Positions 1 through 11,200 of a stretch of DNA of 64,000 nucleotides are shown here, in pieces. The notes below the pieces were generated by a model. That model saw nothing but the letters and a program-made list of their open reading frames with translations, was not told the DNA's origin and made no database searches. The position numbers and the translations under genes were made by a program. The first letter of the stretch is position 1. Each line of letters begins with the position of its first letter. This stretch comes from Tridacna crocea (taxonomy: Eukaryota > Mollusca > Bivalvia > Cardiida > Cardiidae): the NCBI GenBank assembly GCA_943736015.1, contig OX031069.1:18977235-19041234 (forward strand), given 5' to 3'.

Positions 1-273
1 ACCCTTTCTGGGAGGAGCTTTATTAAATTCCAGTACAGTCATTTTCAGTTATTCCCCGTGGCGTATCCCTCCCGCAAAGTATAGCAGAAAAGAACGCATT
101 ACAATATTACGTCAAGTGCGAGAAATGTTAGGTAAATGACGTCATATTCCATCTGGTTGTGAGTCACGCGCAATTTACCTAGGTAACTGGAAACTAGTCG
201 TACCCGTGGAATATCGAAAAATATTTTCACTGCTATTTCTCAATATCCTACCGGAAAGTATGAAATAAATATA
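1..273 (+). mobile_element. TTAA-G repeat, copy 1 (window edge)
   Basis: Starts at ACCCTTTCTGGGAGG and is alignable over its whole length with 19413-19680, where the same start is preceded by TTAA. Both copies keep a perfect CRE-like palindrome TGACGTCA (here about 137-144). No reading frame is evident. I read it as one end of a TTAA-targeting element; the preceding TTAA would lie just outside the window. Confidence 0.6.
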
Positions 274-364
274 TACTCATTTCTAGCCCGCACTACGGCA
301 ATTTTTTGGCCAGTTTTTAATTCATTCCATCCTTATTTCGTTGAATTATGTTCATTCTTATATC

Positions 365-599
365 TTAACCCTTTACTCCAAAGATATACCTACTCATTTC
401 TACGCATTGCTTGTAGAAACCTTTGGTAAACATTGTGGCAAAAGGTGAAATTGCTCGTGACGAGCAATTTCACCTTTTGTCACAATGTTTTCTATGCCAT
501 CGAAAGGTGTCATATACACATAAGAAATGGCTTCATTCTCGCAGTTATTTTGGGTCAATTAGAGATATCATAGAAAAGCTTTATGTAGTAAAGAGTTAA
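365..599 (+). mobile_element. TTAA-B palindromic MITE, copy 1
   Basis: Begins TTAACCCTTTACTCC and ends GTAAAGAGTTAA. The centre is a hairpin with arms ACATTGTGGCAAAAGGTG and CACCTTTTGTCACAATGT around GCTCGTGACGAGC. Other copies lie at 18253, 21121 and 38271. No coding capacity. The TTAA ends with inner CCC/GGG suggest a non-autonomous piggyBac-type element (inference). Confidence 0.75.
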
Positions 600-619
600 T
601 GCTAAATGTTGTCTCCAAC

Positions 620-792
620 GGCTGTTCAAGATGGCCGCAGCCAGTGGCTTGGACAGAATACTGTACGGAGCAATGGTAAAAGAAACTCCAGGAAATTATG
701 GATAGGTGCACTGGCCGCCGCGATATAACTGAAATAATGTTGAAAACGGCGTTAAACACCACACAATCAATTAATCGATCAATGTTCAAGAG
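620..792 (+). mobile_element. SINE-M, 5'-truncated copy 1
   Basis: Shares the body and 3' end of the complete SINE at 40436-40770: TAGGTGCACTGGCC, then ATAACTGAAATAATG, AACGGCGTTAAACACC, and a tail of AATC/AATT units. The tRNA-like head is missing. It lies directly after the B copy. Confidence 0.7.
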
Positions 793-915
793 ATTACGTA
801 GACGGACAGAAAATGTATGTCATGCTTTGGATGACTTCAAAGTAAAATGCTTTTTTTCTCAAACATGGTTTTCAAATATTGTCAATTGTAGAAAGTGAAA
901 AGTCATATGTATGCC

Positions 916-1188
916 TATATGGCCTTCAACACGTGAAAAGGGACATTTGGACATTTGCCTGTAGTGTCGTCTCAGATCAGCCTGCGCAGTCCGCGCAGGC
1001 TGATCCGAGACGGCACTACGTATACGTTAGATTTTGTGCTACAGTAGACTTGCACAGAATAGAAAATCACGCACAAACGGAAATTGTCGTTTCGGATTAG
1101 CCTGTGTGGACAGCGAAGGCTGATCTGAAACGACACTACGCAACTTTAGGTTCGAATGACCATTTTCGCGTGTAGCAAGCTATATGGC
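916..1188 (+). mobile_element. Palindromic element family C, copy 1
   Basis: Two palindromes in one element: GTCGTCTCAGATCAGCCTG with its complement (967-1020) and a diverged pair around 1084-1143. The outer ends are inverted: CAACACGTGAAAAGGG at left, TTTTCGCGTGTAGCAAG at right. No coding capacity. The short frames here read through the hairpins only. Confidence 0.75.
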
Positions 1189-1349
1189 AAAGGTTTATGA
1201 GGACTTAGTTAAGAGGGGAATTACGGGAGCAAACTAAATGTCTTTATTATGTCAGGAACAGACGTTTCTAAGTGTTGACCTTATTGGACGGAATAAAGAC
1301 TATATTTTTTTTGTCATTAGAGAGAAATCTACTGTGACGTTTAACGTTA

Positions 1350-1546
1350 GCATATATGCAAAAAGTATCGACGCATGTCAGCTGCGCAGTCCGCGCAGGC
1401 TGACATGAGTCGAAACTCTTTGCTATAGGTAATTTTTCTTCGTGTCAAAGGACCGGTTTAATTTCATGCTTAAGTTGGTGGATGGAAAAAAAAAAATTTA
1501 TTCAAGAATGATGAGAGGACTTGCTTGGTATCTTGAGTAACGTAGA
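1350..1546 (+). mobile_element. Palindromic element family C2, copy 1
   Basis: Hairpin CATGTCAGCTGCGCAG / CGCAGGCTGACATG is followed by AAAGGACCGGTTTAA and GACTTGCTTGGTAT, a downstream segment seen again at 25295, 39720 and 55845. The ends are not sharply defined. Confidence 0.6.
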
Positions 1547-1550
1547 TGTA

Positions 1551-1776
1551 TCAACCCTTTACCAACTAATCCCTTCTTTTAACAACCCTGAGGAAGAAGC
1601 CTTTTGAAAACATTGTTGGGAAAAAGAAGAAAATGCTGGTTACCAGCATTTCTCCTTTTCCCACAACGTTTTCTATCAAGGGCAAAAATCATTACTTGGA
1701 TTACGATTAATTTGTCCTCTGCAAACGCCTCCAATTTGGTCTAGTCTAAAAAAATTGTAGTCTGGTAAAGAGTTAA
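1551..1776 (-). mobile_element. TTAA-A palindromic MITE (1.6 kb)
   Basis: Complete minus-oriented family A copy. Left end TCAACCCTTTACCAA (one base off TTAA), right end GGTAAAGAGTTAA. Hairpin centre ATGCTGGTTACCAGCAT. Subterminal blocks AACCCTGAGGAAGAAGCC and TCTGCAAACGCC are the standard ones of the family. Confidence 0.8.
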
Positions 1777-2770
1777 AGCCCCCTTATAAGTGATGAGAAT
1801 TTTCTTTGAATTTGTGTTAAAACAACAACAACAACAACATCAACAGAAAATGCTGGGTAACTTTTTCAATAATGTTTTTTTTTTAAAAAGCATGTAAGAC
1901 GCAAAACTTGCTGCAAATGTTGATGGGTCTTTGGTTTCAACAATTAAAACTTTGTGTTCATCCTTTTAGTTAAAATTTTGTGTTCACCCTTTCAGTTCTG
2001 ATACATGACTTCCACAAAGGAAGAAAAGGTGGGAAAACTGACTGCCAATTCCTAAGAAACGGTATTTAGCCCTGAAGGTAGAGTGGTGTCCCAATTGCAC
2101 GGTCGTTTTCGACCTGCGAAATTGACCCTAATTTGCTCGATATCTCGATCTGTGTTCGGTAAACGGATTGATTATGGTAATAATCTGTATATATATATAT
2201 AGCATCATCACAGAACGTATTCATTTAGCTGTGATTTGGTACATTTTATGACAAGCTGAATCAAAATTGACCTTGTATATGCACCTTAATTCGAACCCAG
2301 TAATATCTGCCGTTCGATCAAGTTCGACCCCCTGTCTATATCGACTTACAAGATACAAAAAAAAAAAATTACTGGATCGAGTCCCTGTGATTGACACAAC
2401 GTTTCAGACTCGGCTACATAATGGACTTCAATCCTTTTAATAGACTTAAGTCCATTAGTTTGCTAAGTTGACTGTGAAATTTTATGCCAGCCTAAAATTT
2501 GAGAAAGTTCCGCAAGTCTGCTAATTTTAGTAAAATAATTCTTACGTAACAGACTCAACCTAAGTCGCAAAGGGGGTCTGCCAGTAAACTAGAGCAAAAT
2601 AAGAGACACAAGTTTTTTCCTAAAACCAGGCCTAAGTGCATAACTAGAGTAACACTGAATGTACTGTCAACAGAAACTTTGGAAGGGGCTATATTTTTCA
2701 CGTCTGGTAAAGGCAATGGCTGTTGAATACACATTTTTATTTATTAAACTAATCATTTCTATATATAGTA
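1777..2770. other. No gene seen
   Basis: AT-rich sequence with an (AAC)n run near 1820-1845 and a short (TA)n run near 2191-2203. I see no long frame, tRNA or known repeat. Confidence 0.5.
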
Positions 2771-2842
2771 GATTTACTTAAAAAAAGCCGTAACTTCAGC
2801 TTGTTTCAAGCTATAGTTACGAGGTTTTTGAAGTAAATCGAC
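2771..2842. mobile_element. Family F hairpin, copy 1
   Basis: Near-perfect 72-bp palindrome: GATTTACTTAAAAAAAGCCG at left and TTTTTGAAGTAAATCGAC at right, loop region CAGCTTGTTTCAAGCT. Other copies are at 32098, 39877 and 56134. No internal sequence beyond the two arms. Confidence 0.7.
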
Positions 2843-3214
2843 GATATTCTTACGGAGGATAACATAAAGTCCTCAGGGAAAATATTGAACACTATATTTG
2901 TTCAAGTATTTTCACAGTCCAGACGTTAGACTACTCTTTTTTTGTTCAACTTCGCTTTATCCTTAGGTCCTATGCCTTTTTATTTTACTTTTCCTGTGGC
3001 ATAAATTATTTATTGCCAAACATTACAAAAGTTTGGAGTCGTAATAAACTACAAAATACAATCCAACGTATATTGAAAAGGCACACTCAGCGTGGAAACA
3101 GGCGCTTGCTTAATAAAAGTGGCATATCAATAAATAGGCCGTACTGTCTTCTCAGTTAATGGGTCAGCGAAAACTGTCCACTATTGTCGGCCAGCGTAGA
3201 CTGAGTACTGAACT

Positions 3215-3399
3215 GGGCCAGTATTCACTAACAATTCATAAGAACGTTCTTGGTCTTATGTTTCAAGATTTCTTGATTGTGAAAGTAACAGAACTTCTGA
3301 TTGGCTAAACCATTTGGTTTCTGTTACTTTCACTCTGACAAAATTCTGAAGAATAAAGACTAAGAATGTTCTTAAGAATGGTTGGTGACTACGGACCCT
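3215..3399 (+). mobile_element. Family E TIR element, copy 1
   Basis: Inverted ends: GGGCCAGTATTCACTAAC at left, GGTTGGTGACTACGGACCC at right, with inner arms GAAAGTAACAGAACTTCTG and AGAAGTTCTG-type complement partly lost. Copies at 22205, 30542, 37550, 45240, 52738 and 61258. Confidence 0.7.
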
Positions 3400-3479
3400 G
3401 TTCTGCCTGCAATTTCAATAAGTTTTCAGACTAAAATTGGGTTTTGTGGATTTATAGATCTACTTATCTGGCAGTAAAT

Positions 3480-3560
3480 GGGTATTTTTAATCACGAAGA
3501 TTCATTGAATCCCCTCTTACCGGAACATGGCGCATATAATTCTCCTTGCCCTCTCTAGGA
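3480..3560 (+). repeat. C2 3'-end fragment
   Basis: GATTCATTGAATCCCCTC and GGAACATGGCGC match the far 3' part of the C2 copy at 39720-39835. The palindromic part is absent. Confidence 0.4.
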
Positions 3561-4115
3561 ACTCTATAGCACCATACAGACGTATGACGGCTTTAAACAG
3601 AGTGCCTGCTTGATAGAGACGTTTATAAAGACAGGTTTTGTAATTGCATTGCAGAGAAATTTTTCACGATCTGATTTGATAATCTGCCCTGTACATACAA
3701 GTCATGTAAACAAACAAGATCCACGTAAAAGTAGTTTCCCTTTTGAACGCCCCCGTTAACATGACTACACCTTCAACACAACGTCCAAAATGGCAGTGGC
3801 GACCGAGCACAAGACAAACATAACGAACACCCTGCACTGTATTATTTCTAGTTTCCCTTGAAGGTTTTTTTTTATTGAAGCGGAAATAATGGATTATACA
3901 AAATTATCGTCTGTTGTCATTCTAAAACAAATACACGGGGTTAACACGAGCCATCCCTTTGTCGGGTAAGCAAACTATGACATGTTGAAACGTATTCACT
4001 GTAACGTTAAAGGATAACCAAATTGTCGTTTTTAGTAACTCATTGTCTTTTACTTTTTGATAATGATCATTAAAATGCATAATTACTTACCTTGAAGTAA
4101 TTCACATCCATTTTT
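3561..4115. other. No gene seen
   Basis: Low-complexity, AT-rich. A 23-codon frame starts in AAAATGGC context at about 3789 but nothing supports it as a gene. Confidence 0.4.
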
Positions 4116-4143
4116 AAATAATAATAATAATAATAATAATAAT
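4116..4143. repeat. (TAA)n microsatellite
   Basis: About nine TAA units, followed by A-rich sequence. Confidence 0.9.
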
Positions 4144-4234
4144 GATAAAAGATGAAATAAAATAAAAGGCAAAATTAATGTCTATCGCAGTGACATCATC
4201 AAGTTCATCCACCAAACTTCATGTCTTACAAAGG

Positions 4235-4535
4235 TTTTCGTGACGTCATTTCACAGCACTTGACGTCATATTTCATTGAATTGAGGCACTCTGACGGGAA
4301 ATTCTTTGCCATCAGCGTACTCGATTCGGATCGGGGCGACATGATTAACCACGCTCTCTTTCACTCCGGATCATTCACATTCTCCTCTGTAGTGGGCTCA
4401 GAAAGTGGTCCGTCATTACGTGATAGTTTTGTCACATGACCAAAACTCAAAATGGCGACACAAATGCCGGTGAAAGAAAGACCAATATCGATTACTTTGT
4501 GTGCTGTTCAAACAGCATACGGCCAATCAGACTAA
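4235..4535 (+). promoter_or_regulatory. Possible regulatory patch with two CRE palindromes
   Basis: Two perfect TGACGTCA palindromes (4241-4248, 4261-4268) start 20 bp apart. They are followed by CACATGACC and by an ATG in strong context (AAAATGG, 4452) that opens a 27-codon frame ending at 4535. GC content is locally raised. This could be the promoter and first exon of a gene, or chance. I do not recognise the peptide. Confidence 0.25.
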
Positions 4536-4930
4536 GTGGTAGGTAATGTGAAAAAGACGGATTTTCTGAAAGCGTAAATTCTTTAAAAGGACCATTACTT
4601 GTATTTTAATCTTATAAACTAAGATTTATCAGTGTGTCAAAACTGTTGTCATCATCCTTGGGCGCAGCCATTTTTGTTAAAATTGGCGTAAGGGTCTAAT
4701 TAGTGAAGAGGCTCGAAAAACATAGTCCCATTGTATGCAGGTAAATTCATCAGTTTGAACGCACCTATAATGTATCCAGAATATTTCCTAAAGTTGTCTA
4801 CCTTTAATTCTACATATGAAACAGTCAAACAGTAACAAAACATCTTTTCTTCTGTTTGACAAGATTCTTGTCATTTAGCCCATCGCAGAGATGTATGGTG
4901 AGAGTAACGAACGACAACTCTGCTCGGAGA

Positions 4931-4989
4931 TTGGATTGACCACAGCCTTGAATAAGTTTCCAAATCCCCTGCCACCTGAACGTACAACT
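4931..4989 (-). repeat. Short repeat shared with 27631-27691
   Basis: About 58 bp align with 27631-27691. On the minus strand both read VV-x-SG-x-x-G-x-GNL-x-x-AV-x-N with changes mostly conservative. This suggests a coding ancestor (a duplicated exon or an element ORF), but neither copy sits in a long frame. Confidence 0.4.
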
Positions 4990-5009
4990 TACCCTACTGT
5001 CCAGTTTCA

Positions 5010-5857
5010 TCGTGTTACAGAGTTGCTTTGAAGTTCTAAATAATTTCCTTGGTGATAAAAATTGATCTACGGTAAAAACACACGTTCAAGGGCAAAAAAT
5101 AAAGCATATATGTTCATTTTGTCTGAGCCCTATAGATCTATAGTGTATAGGCTGTCGTAAAAAGCCAATTTCCGTTTTGTTTTAGAATAATTTAAGAAAG
5201 CGAAGTTTGAGCTAGAATCTCTTGTGATCTGTTTATCTTACTCAACTACTTTGAAAAGAAAAATGAATAAAAATAAAACTAATGATAGCCTTTCATAGTA
5301 ACTTATTTTTAAAAAAAAAAAGACACTGGATCAGCCAATGACACACGGAGATCAAGGAACAACAACAATTAACAGTCACACAGTTTAATTACTTTGCGAT
5401 AATGTTTCTAAGGGTGGTCCCCTGCAAGAAGAAAAACCAATTCAGCACAAGACAATGAATGTAAAAAATGACAGGACGCTGAGTAAAAAAAAAGAAGGCA
5501 AAGAGACTATGAAGCAATTAAAATAAACGAGCAAAAAGAAAATGTAAAGAATTACTTTAACACCGTCTTCAGACCATCTTATTATTGACTTAACCATGAA
5601 AATTACACGTCTGTGGAATCGTAAGAGGGTGGTTTAGCATATTACCTCCTATAGACGGCAATTTTCCCTCGAACAGCAACATAATTTTGACTTGAAAACA
5701 CTGTGACAAAAGGAGAAACTATTAATAAACGAAATCGCATTTAGCGACAGTGTTTTCGCATGTATTTACGAATAAAACCTCAAAGCAAGTTGACTTTCCC
5801 TACTCGGTAAGGATGTTTTTAAAACCTTTTGTAAATTTGTTTCCAGCTGTAATGAGT
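5010..5857. other. No gene seen
   Basis: AT-rich. Near 5695-5760 a decayed inverted pair (GAAAACACTGTGACAAAAGG / GACAGTGTTTTCGC) may be an old family A or B centre. Confidence 0.4.
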
Positions 5858-6062
5858 TAACCTTTTTAGCAAAGAATCCTGTATTTGAACGACCCTGGGG
5901 AAGATGCCGTTTGAAAATAATTGTGAGAAAGGGAAAAACAGAAAGCGGGAATGTTTCCAACTTAATCTGAAAAATTCTTTTTGTACCAATTTTGAGTTTA
6001 TCGTCGGGAAATGCTTTCATTCTAAAAGGGTCTAAAATTGGTTGCTTTAGAAACGGGTTAAA
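5858..6062 (-). mobile_element. TTAA-A MITE without hairpin (5.9 kb)
   Basis: Terminal and subterminal blocks of minus family A are present (GTTAACCTTTTTAGCAAA, ACGACCCTGGGGAAG, GTCTAAAATTGG, GGGTTAA), but the central palindrome has decayed to one arm. The overlapping 128-codon frame is a read-through of the repeat. Confidence 0.55.
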
Positions 6063-6224
6063 AAGTTTGTCTATTCCCCTGTTTCCAATGTTAATCTTCT
6101 GGCTGCAAAGTAAATGAATGAGCTTTTCAAGAAACAGACAAAAATAAATCAAACTTTTGGCTGGAGGTGTGGGTGTTGTACCCAGTTATTCTGACAGACT
6201 AACATAACGAGCAGAAAAGATCGT

Positions 6225-6452
6225 TTAACCCATTACAAAACAACCCTTACTTTTGACGACCCTGAGAAGGAAGCCTTTAGAAAACTTTGTGGGAAAAGAA
6301 GAAAATGCTGGTAACCAGCATTTTCTCCTTTTCCCACAATGATTTTTACCCTAACAAAACAAATTTCAAATTTTCAGTCACTTTTATTTTGTTGTCTGCA
6401 AATGCTTTCGATTTGGACAAACCTAAAATTTTGTCGTTTGTTAATGAGTTAA
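6225..6452 (-). mobile_element. TTAA-A palindromic MITE (6.3 kb)
   Basis: Complete copy: left TTAACCCATTACAAAAC, right GTTAATGAGTTAA, perfect TTAA at both ends. Hairpin ATGCTGGTAACCAGCAT flanked by GGAAAAG-type arms. The 100-codon frame through it also occurs in other copies and is not a gene. Confidence 0.85.
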
Positions 6453-6667
6453 AAAAAAATACATGTAAAATACATGTACAAATGCTTTTAATTCTTGGAA
6501 ATAAATGTCAAGTGTGTGTAATTACAGTCTTGATGGGAATAGAGGCCAGTGTCTTCTCTAGAACCATAGTGATTATCGATATATACTGACATTTATCTTA
6601 ATTAGAAACAAAAAAAATCACAAACATCAAGATAGAAATGCCATCGATATAACTTGACATTTATTTT

Positions 6668-6843
6668 TAGCCCGTTACCAAACGACAAAATTACAGACGA
6701 CAAATGATGCAATTTGTCGTAGGAAAAAAAAAAGGAAAACATTGTGGGAAAAGGAGAAAATGCTGGTTACCAGCATTTTCTCATTTTCAAACAATGTTTT
6801 CAAAGGTCATTAAAACACGGGACTAATTGAAAAAGGTTTAATT
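6668..6843 (+). mobile_element. TTAA-A MITE, internally shortened (6.7 kb)
   Basis: CCCGTTACCAAACGACAAAA at left, full hairpin at about 6738-6800, then TCATTAAAACACGGGACTAA. About 50 bp of the usual left interior are missing. Confidence 0.65.
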
Positions 6844-8087
6844 AAAAAGGAAAAAGAGACTAGACCAGAACTATACCTTATAAAATGACAACAGCAGGGT
6901 AAGAAGCGTGAATAGAGTGCAGGCATGATCAAATATCACCTTTACATAAGGTAACACTGTGGGAAAAGCAGCAATTTCTGTATTCTGCAACGAAAAGAAT
7001 CACTTCTCCTTGTCGTGGTTGTTGCTCCTTCGTGCCACTTATATTAAAAAAAAATGGCACCATGATAATTAATTATTGTAAGTCGAGCATTGTACAGGCA
7101 CTTAGAATAGTGTTGCACTCACCCGTATCGATGAATGTTTCATAAAATACCAATACCTTCAAAGGATCTATAGCTTAGCTTTCTCTCATACGCTACCGTT
7201 ACTATGACGATATCTACACTAGTGATGATATCATTTTTTACAAAGTGATGATATCCTTTTTGCTGAAACTTCATTTTTTGCTCAAATGAAAAACTCGAAG
7301 AAAAAGATACATAGATTTTCATAGATCGTTAGGGATTAACTCAAATAGGTCGAAGATGAACATTACCTTGGTCTTCCAGGTTTTTCAGCCAGCTTACGAT
7401 CCAATCTTGTCGCCATAGTTACAATGTATAGCGGATAATCAACTGGTTGTGTGTGATATTAAATATCTTTAACTAAAATGTGGTGTGATTAGGTTGAAAA
7501 AAAAAACCACGTTCATCTACTTTGATTATCTTATCTATTATATTCCTAATTCACCTTTTTTTATCTTAATATTTATCCAGAATGGTACAATATGAGAAAA
7601 TCAGGAAAAAAGTAGTTCCGGCAAACATTGTAAAAATATATCGTCACTAGTGATGATACCATGTTTATCAACACTAGTGGCGTTATCCGCTGTGAAATTC
7701 CAGTCATTCACTGATAAATATATAAAGAAATGTTTTACTAAGACAAAAATTTGTTGGTCATCTTGCATCTTCTGACAGAAAATACAGCCTTTCTCTCTGC
7801 ACGTCAACTGTTTTGATACGTTGATAATGTTCATCAGTACTCCATCTATAATATAAAACTTTCCATTTGCCTTTGAAGTAACATGAGAGTAACAGTTTTT
7901 GCTTTCCTTCTAGTGATCGTGGTACCAATCATTATGGTCCAACATATTTTTTCAATCCATACTATAAAAAAACAACAACAAAAACAGCAACAAACAATAA
8001 CAAATCTCCTTTGTAAGATTGAGAGATAGATTGTGGTCATACTTACTTGCTATATCAAAGTTGTCTTCGCTGAAAATTTTTTATCGT
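6844..8087. other. No gene seen; CACTAGTG motif repeats
   Basis: AT-rich. The palindrome CACTAGTG with flanking GATGATA recurs at about 7215, 7635 and 7672. A half hairpin of the A type is visible near 6955-6990. No supported frame. Confidence 0.4.
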
Positions 8088-8155
8088 ACCGGACAGTGGG
8101 AATCAAACTTCACACTGCACATTCTGTGCCGTCTGATCTTTGATTTTTCTATCGG
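8088..8155 (+). repeat. Decayed family D hairpin
   Basis: GGACAGTGGGAATCAAAC ... CTGCACATTCTGTGCCGTCTG aligns with the D hairpins at 23734 and 41245, with many substitutions in one arm. Confidence 0.4.
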
Positions 8156-8246
8156 CAACATCGCATTTGGTCGAGTTAAGCACTTAAAGGCTGGCCTTAG
8201 GGATAATAAAAAAACTTCTGTCAGATTCCAGTCTATTTGAACAAAG

Positions 8247-11200
8247 ATGTTATTTTGTAATATTTTCTGGTGTCTCGGCTGTTTTTTTAAAAGCAATCCA
8301 TCAATTAGTTTCCGTCTACCACCGATTATTTCTTGCATGTTTTCTGCAAGTGAACAACAAATAGCCCTCCAAAATTACAAAATCAATCGAAATATTTCAA
8401 CTCTGTATACCAGACAACAAAATACGAGACGCTTACAGTTGTTGAAAGCATCTACTGTCGACTTTGACTTTTTTAATGAATATATAGATGAAGATGACTA
8501 TATACCAGATAGTCCCTCAGTAAGGGCCTCTTTTGATAGCACGTGCAATTCTCACGGAATGCGACTATTAGACCTATGTAAATCCACGAGCCTTCGTATT
8601 GTCAATGGGAGGCTTAATAAGGGCGAATACACTTATATATCTGAAAACGGGGCGTCTGCTATTGACTATTTGTTGTCAAAAAGTGAAAACTTTCGTTTTA
8701 TTACCGATTTCTGTATTTCGGATTTTAATATATGGAGTGACCATTCTACGCTTAGTTTTTCGTTGCATACAAATGTAAATCGTTGTAATTTGAATAATGA
8801 TCCGCCCCTGCATATGTTTAAGTGGGATAGTGAAAATAAGGATCTGTTTCGAAGTGGTTTAATATCAATTTTATCACATTTGAATAATATAACGGGCAAT
8901 TTGAATACACGTGACAGATCTTCAGTAGATAATGCTGTTACTGATTTTACTCGGGCTATTAGGGATATAGCAGACCCTTTATTTTGTAGTACAATCTATC
9001 AAAGGGATAACCGTAGCAATATTTGTTTCACAGACACGCACATTCCAAAAAACAAAGAATGGTTTGATGATGAGTGTTTAATAGCAAAAACATCGTATAT
9101 GGATGCTTTACACGATTTCAATATTTATAAGTCTGAATACGCAAGGCTAAAATTATGCACTAAGAAAAAAGAATACAAAACATTGTTGAAAAAGAAGCGT
9201 AAACAGTATGACAATAAACTAATTAAAAAAATTGAGAACCTTAGATTTTCGAAGCCGAAACAATTTTGGCGATTTTTCAAAACACGTAAAAAATCTCTTT
9301 TGGGTAATGATTTACAGATTGGAGATTTTAAAAACTACTTTTCAGGGCTCTGGAATGATATATCTAGTGTAAAAAATGATTTGGCCGAATATTTTTGTGA
9401 AAATCACAGATTTGACGTATATAATGATTATTGTTATTCCGATTTGGACAGACCTATTTCTCTAGATGAACTATACAACGGTGTTAAAACACTAAATCGG
9501 GGTAAGGCCTACGGACCTGATTGCTTATTAAATGAATATTTCATTGAAAGTATGGACATAATTGGGGCTCATGTTTGTGATATTTTCAATTGTATTCTAG
9601 ACAGTGGTTTTTTCCCAGAAAGCTGGATGGATGGTATAATCGTACCTTTATTTAAAAAAGGTGATGTAAATAACGTGCATAATTATAGGGGTATTACTTT
9701 AGTGAGCTGCCTTTCAAAATTATTTACTTCTGTATTGAACAAACGAATAGAAAAGTTTTGTAATGAAAATAATACGATCACTGATGCGCAATTTGCATTT
9801 GTAAAAGGCCGATCAACTGTTGACGCTATGTTCATTTTACTTAGTATAATACAATCTCGTTTAAATGATAAAAAACGACTATACTGTAGTTTTGTTGATT
9901 TCACAAAGGCGTTTGATAGTGTTTATAGAAATGCTTTATGGTTAAAGCTGTATAAATGCGGGATTGGGGGGAAATGTTTAAGGATAATAAAAGATATGTA
10001 CAGTAAGGTTAAATCTTGCGTTAGATTACATGGCGGCTTGTCTGACTCATTTGAAATTCCTGTAGGCTTAAAACAAGGGGAGATAATGTCACCTTTGCTG
10101 TGGGCCCTTTTCATTGAAGACCTAGAACTTTTCCTTCAGGGTGATTTCAACTCGGGTATACAAATTGATGAATTAGAAATAATATTGTTACTTTTTGCAG
10201 ACGACCTAGTCATATTTGGAAATTCCCCCAAGGACCTACAAAATAGTTTAAATAAATTGTATGAATACTGTCAAACATGGGGACTAGAAGTAAATACACA
10301 AAAAACTAAGGTAATGGTATTTCGCAAAAAAGGGAAAATTTTACCCAATGAATGTTTTACATATAATAATATAGTACTTGAAAACGTGGATCACTTTAAT
10401 TACTTAGGGACTGTTTTTTCATATACAGGCAATTTTTGCAACAATCAAGAACAAATTACTGGTAAAGCACTGAAGGCCCTAAATGTATTATTGACAAATT
10501 GCAGCAAATATAAAATGAAACCAAAAATATTATGCCAACTATTTGATTCGTTCGTAGGATCAATTTTAAGTTACGCAGCACCAATTTGGGGCTATACGAA
10601 GTCAAAATCTATTGAACGTATACATATGAAATTTTGTAAAAGGATTCTAAATGTTAGGCAAAGTACATGTAATGCAGTTGTATATGCAGAACTTGGTAGA
10701 TACCCTTTATTCATAAATAGATATGTCCAAATTCTAAAGTACTGGTTTAAGTTAAAGTCTACAGAAAATATTATTTTGAAAACAGTGTATAGGCTTAGTC
10801 ATGAACAGTGTGAGAAAGGCTGCAGAAATTGGGTTTCAGACGTTAAAAGTATGTTGAATGAGCATGGCTTTTCCAATATATGGGAAAATCCATTTTCAGT
10901 TAACGGTAAAAATTTTGTACAATATTTTAGACAGCGACTTATTGATAATTATACCCAAAGTTGTTTTTCTTTGATTGCAAATGCTTCTTCCTTACAAGTC
11001 TATAAATATTTGAAAGATACGTTACAATATGAATTATATTTAGACATTCTGCCGCCTGATCTCAGATTCTTTATAACTAGGCTTAGAACTTCCTCTCATT
11101 CCTTAAGAATTCAAACTTGTCGTTTTAGTGAAAATAGAATTCCGAGAAATGAACGAGTATGTCTCCTCTGTACCTCGGGAGAAACGGAAGATGAATTTCA

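Noticed and set aside
5766-6152. 128-codon minus frame
   Set aside because: It reads through a family A element without its hairpin, with no independent support.
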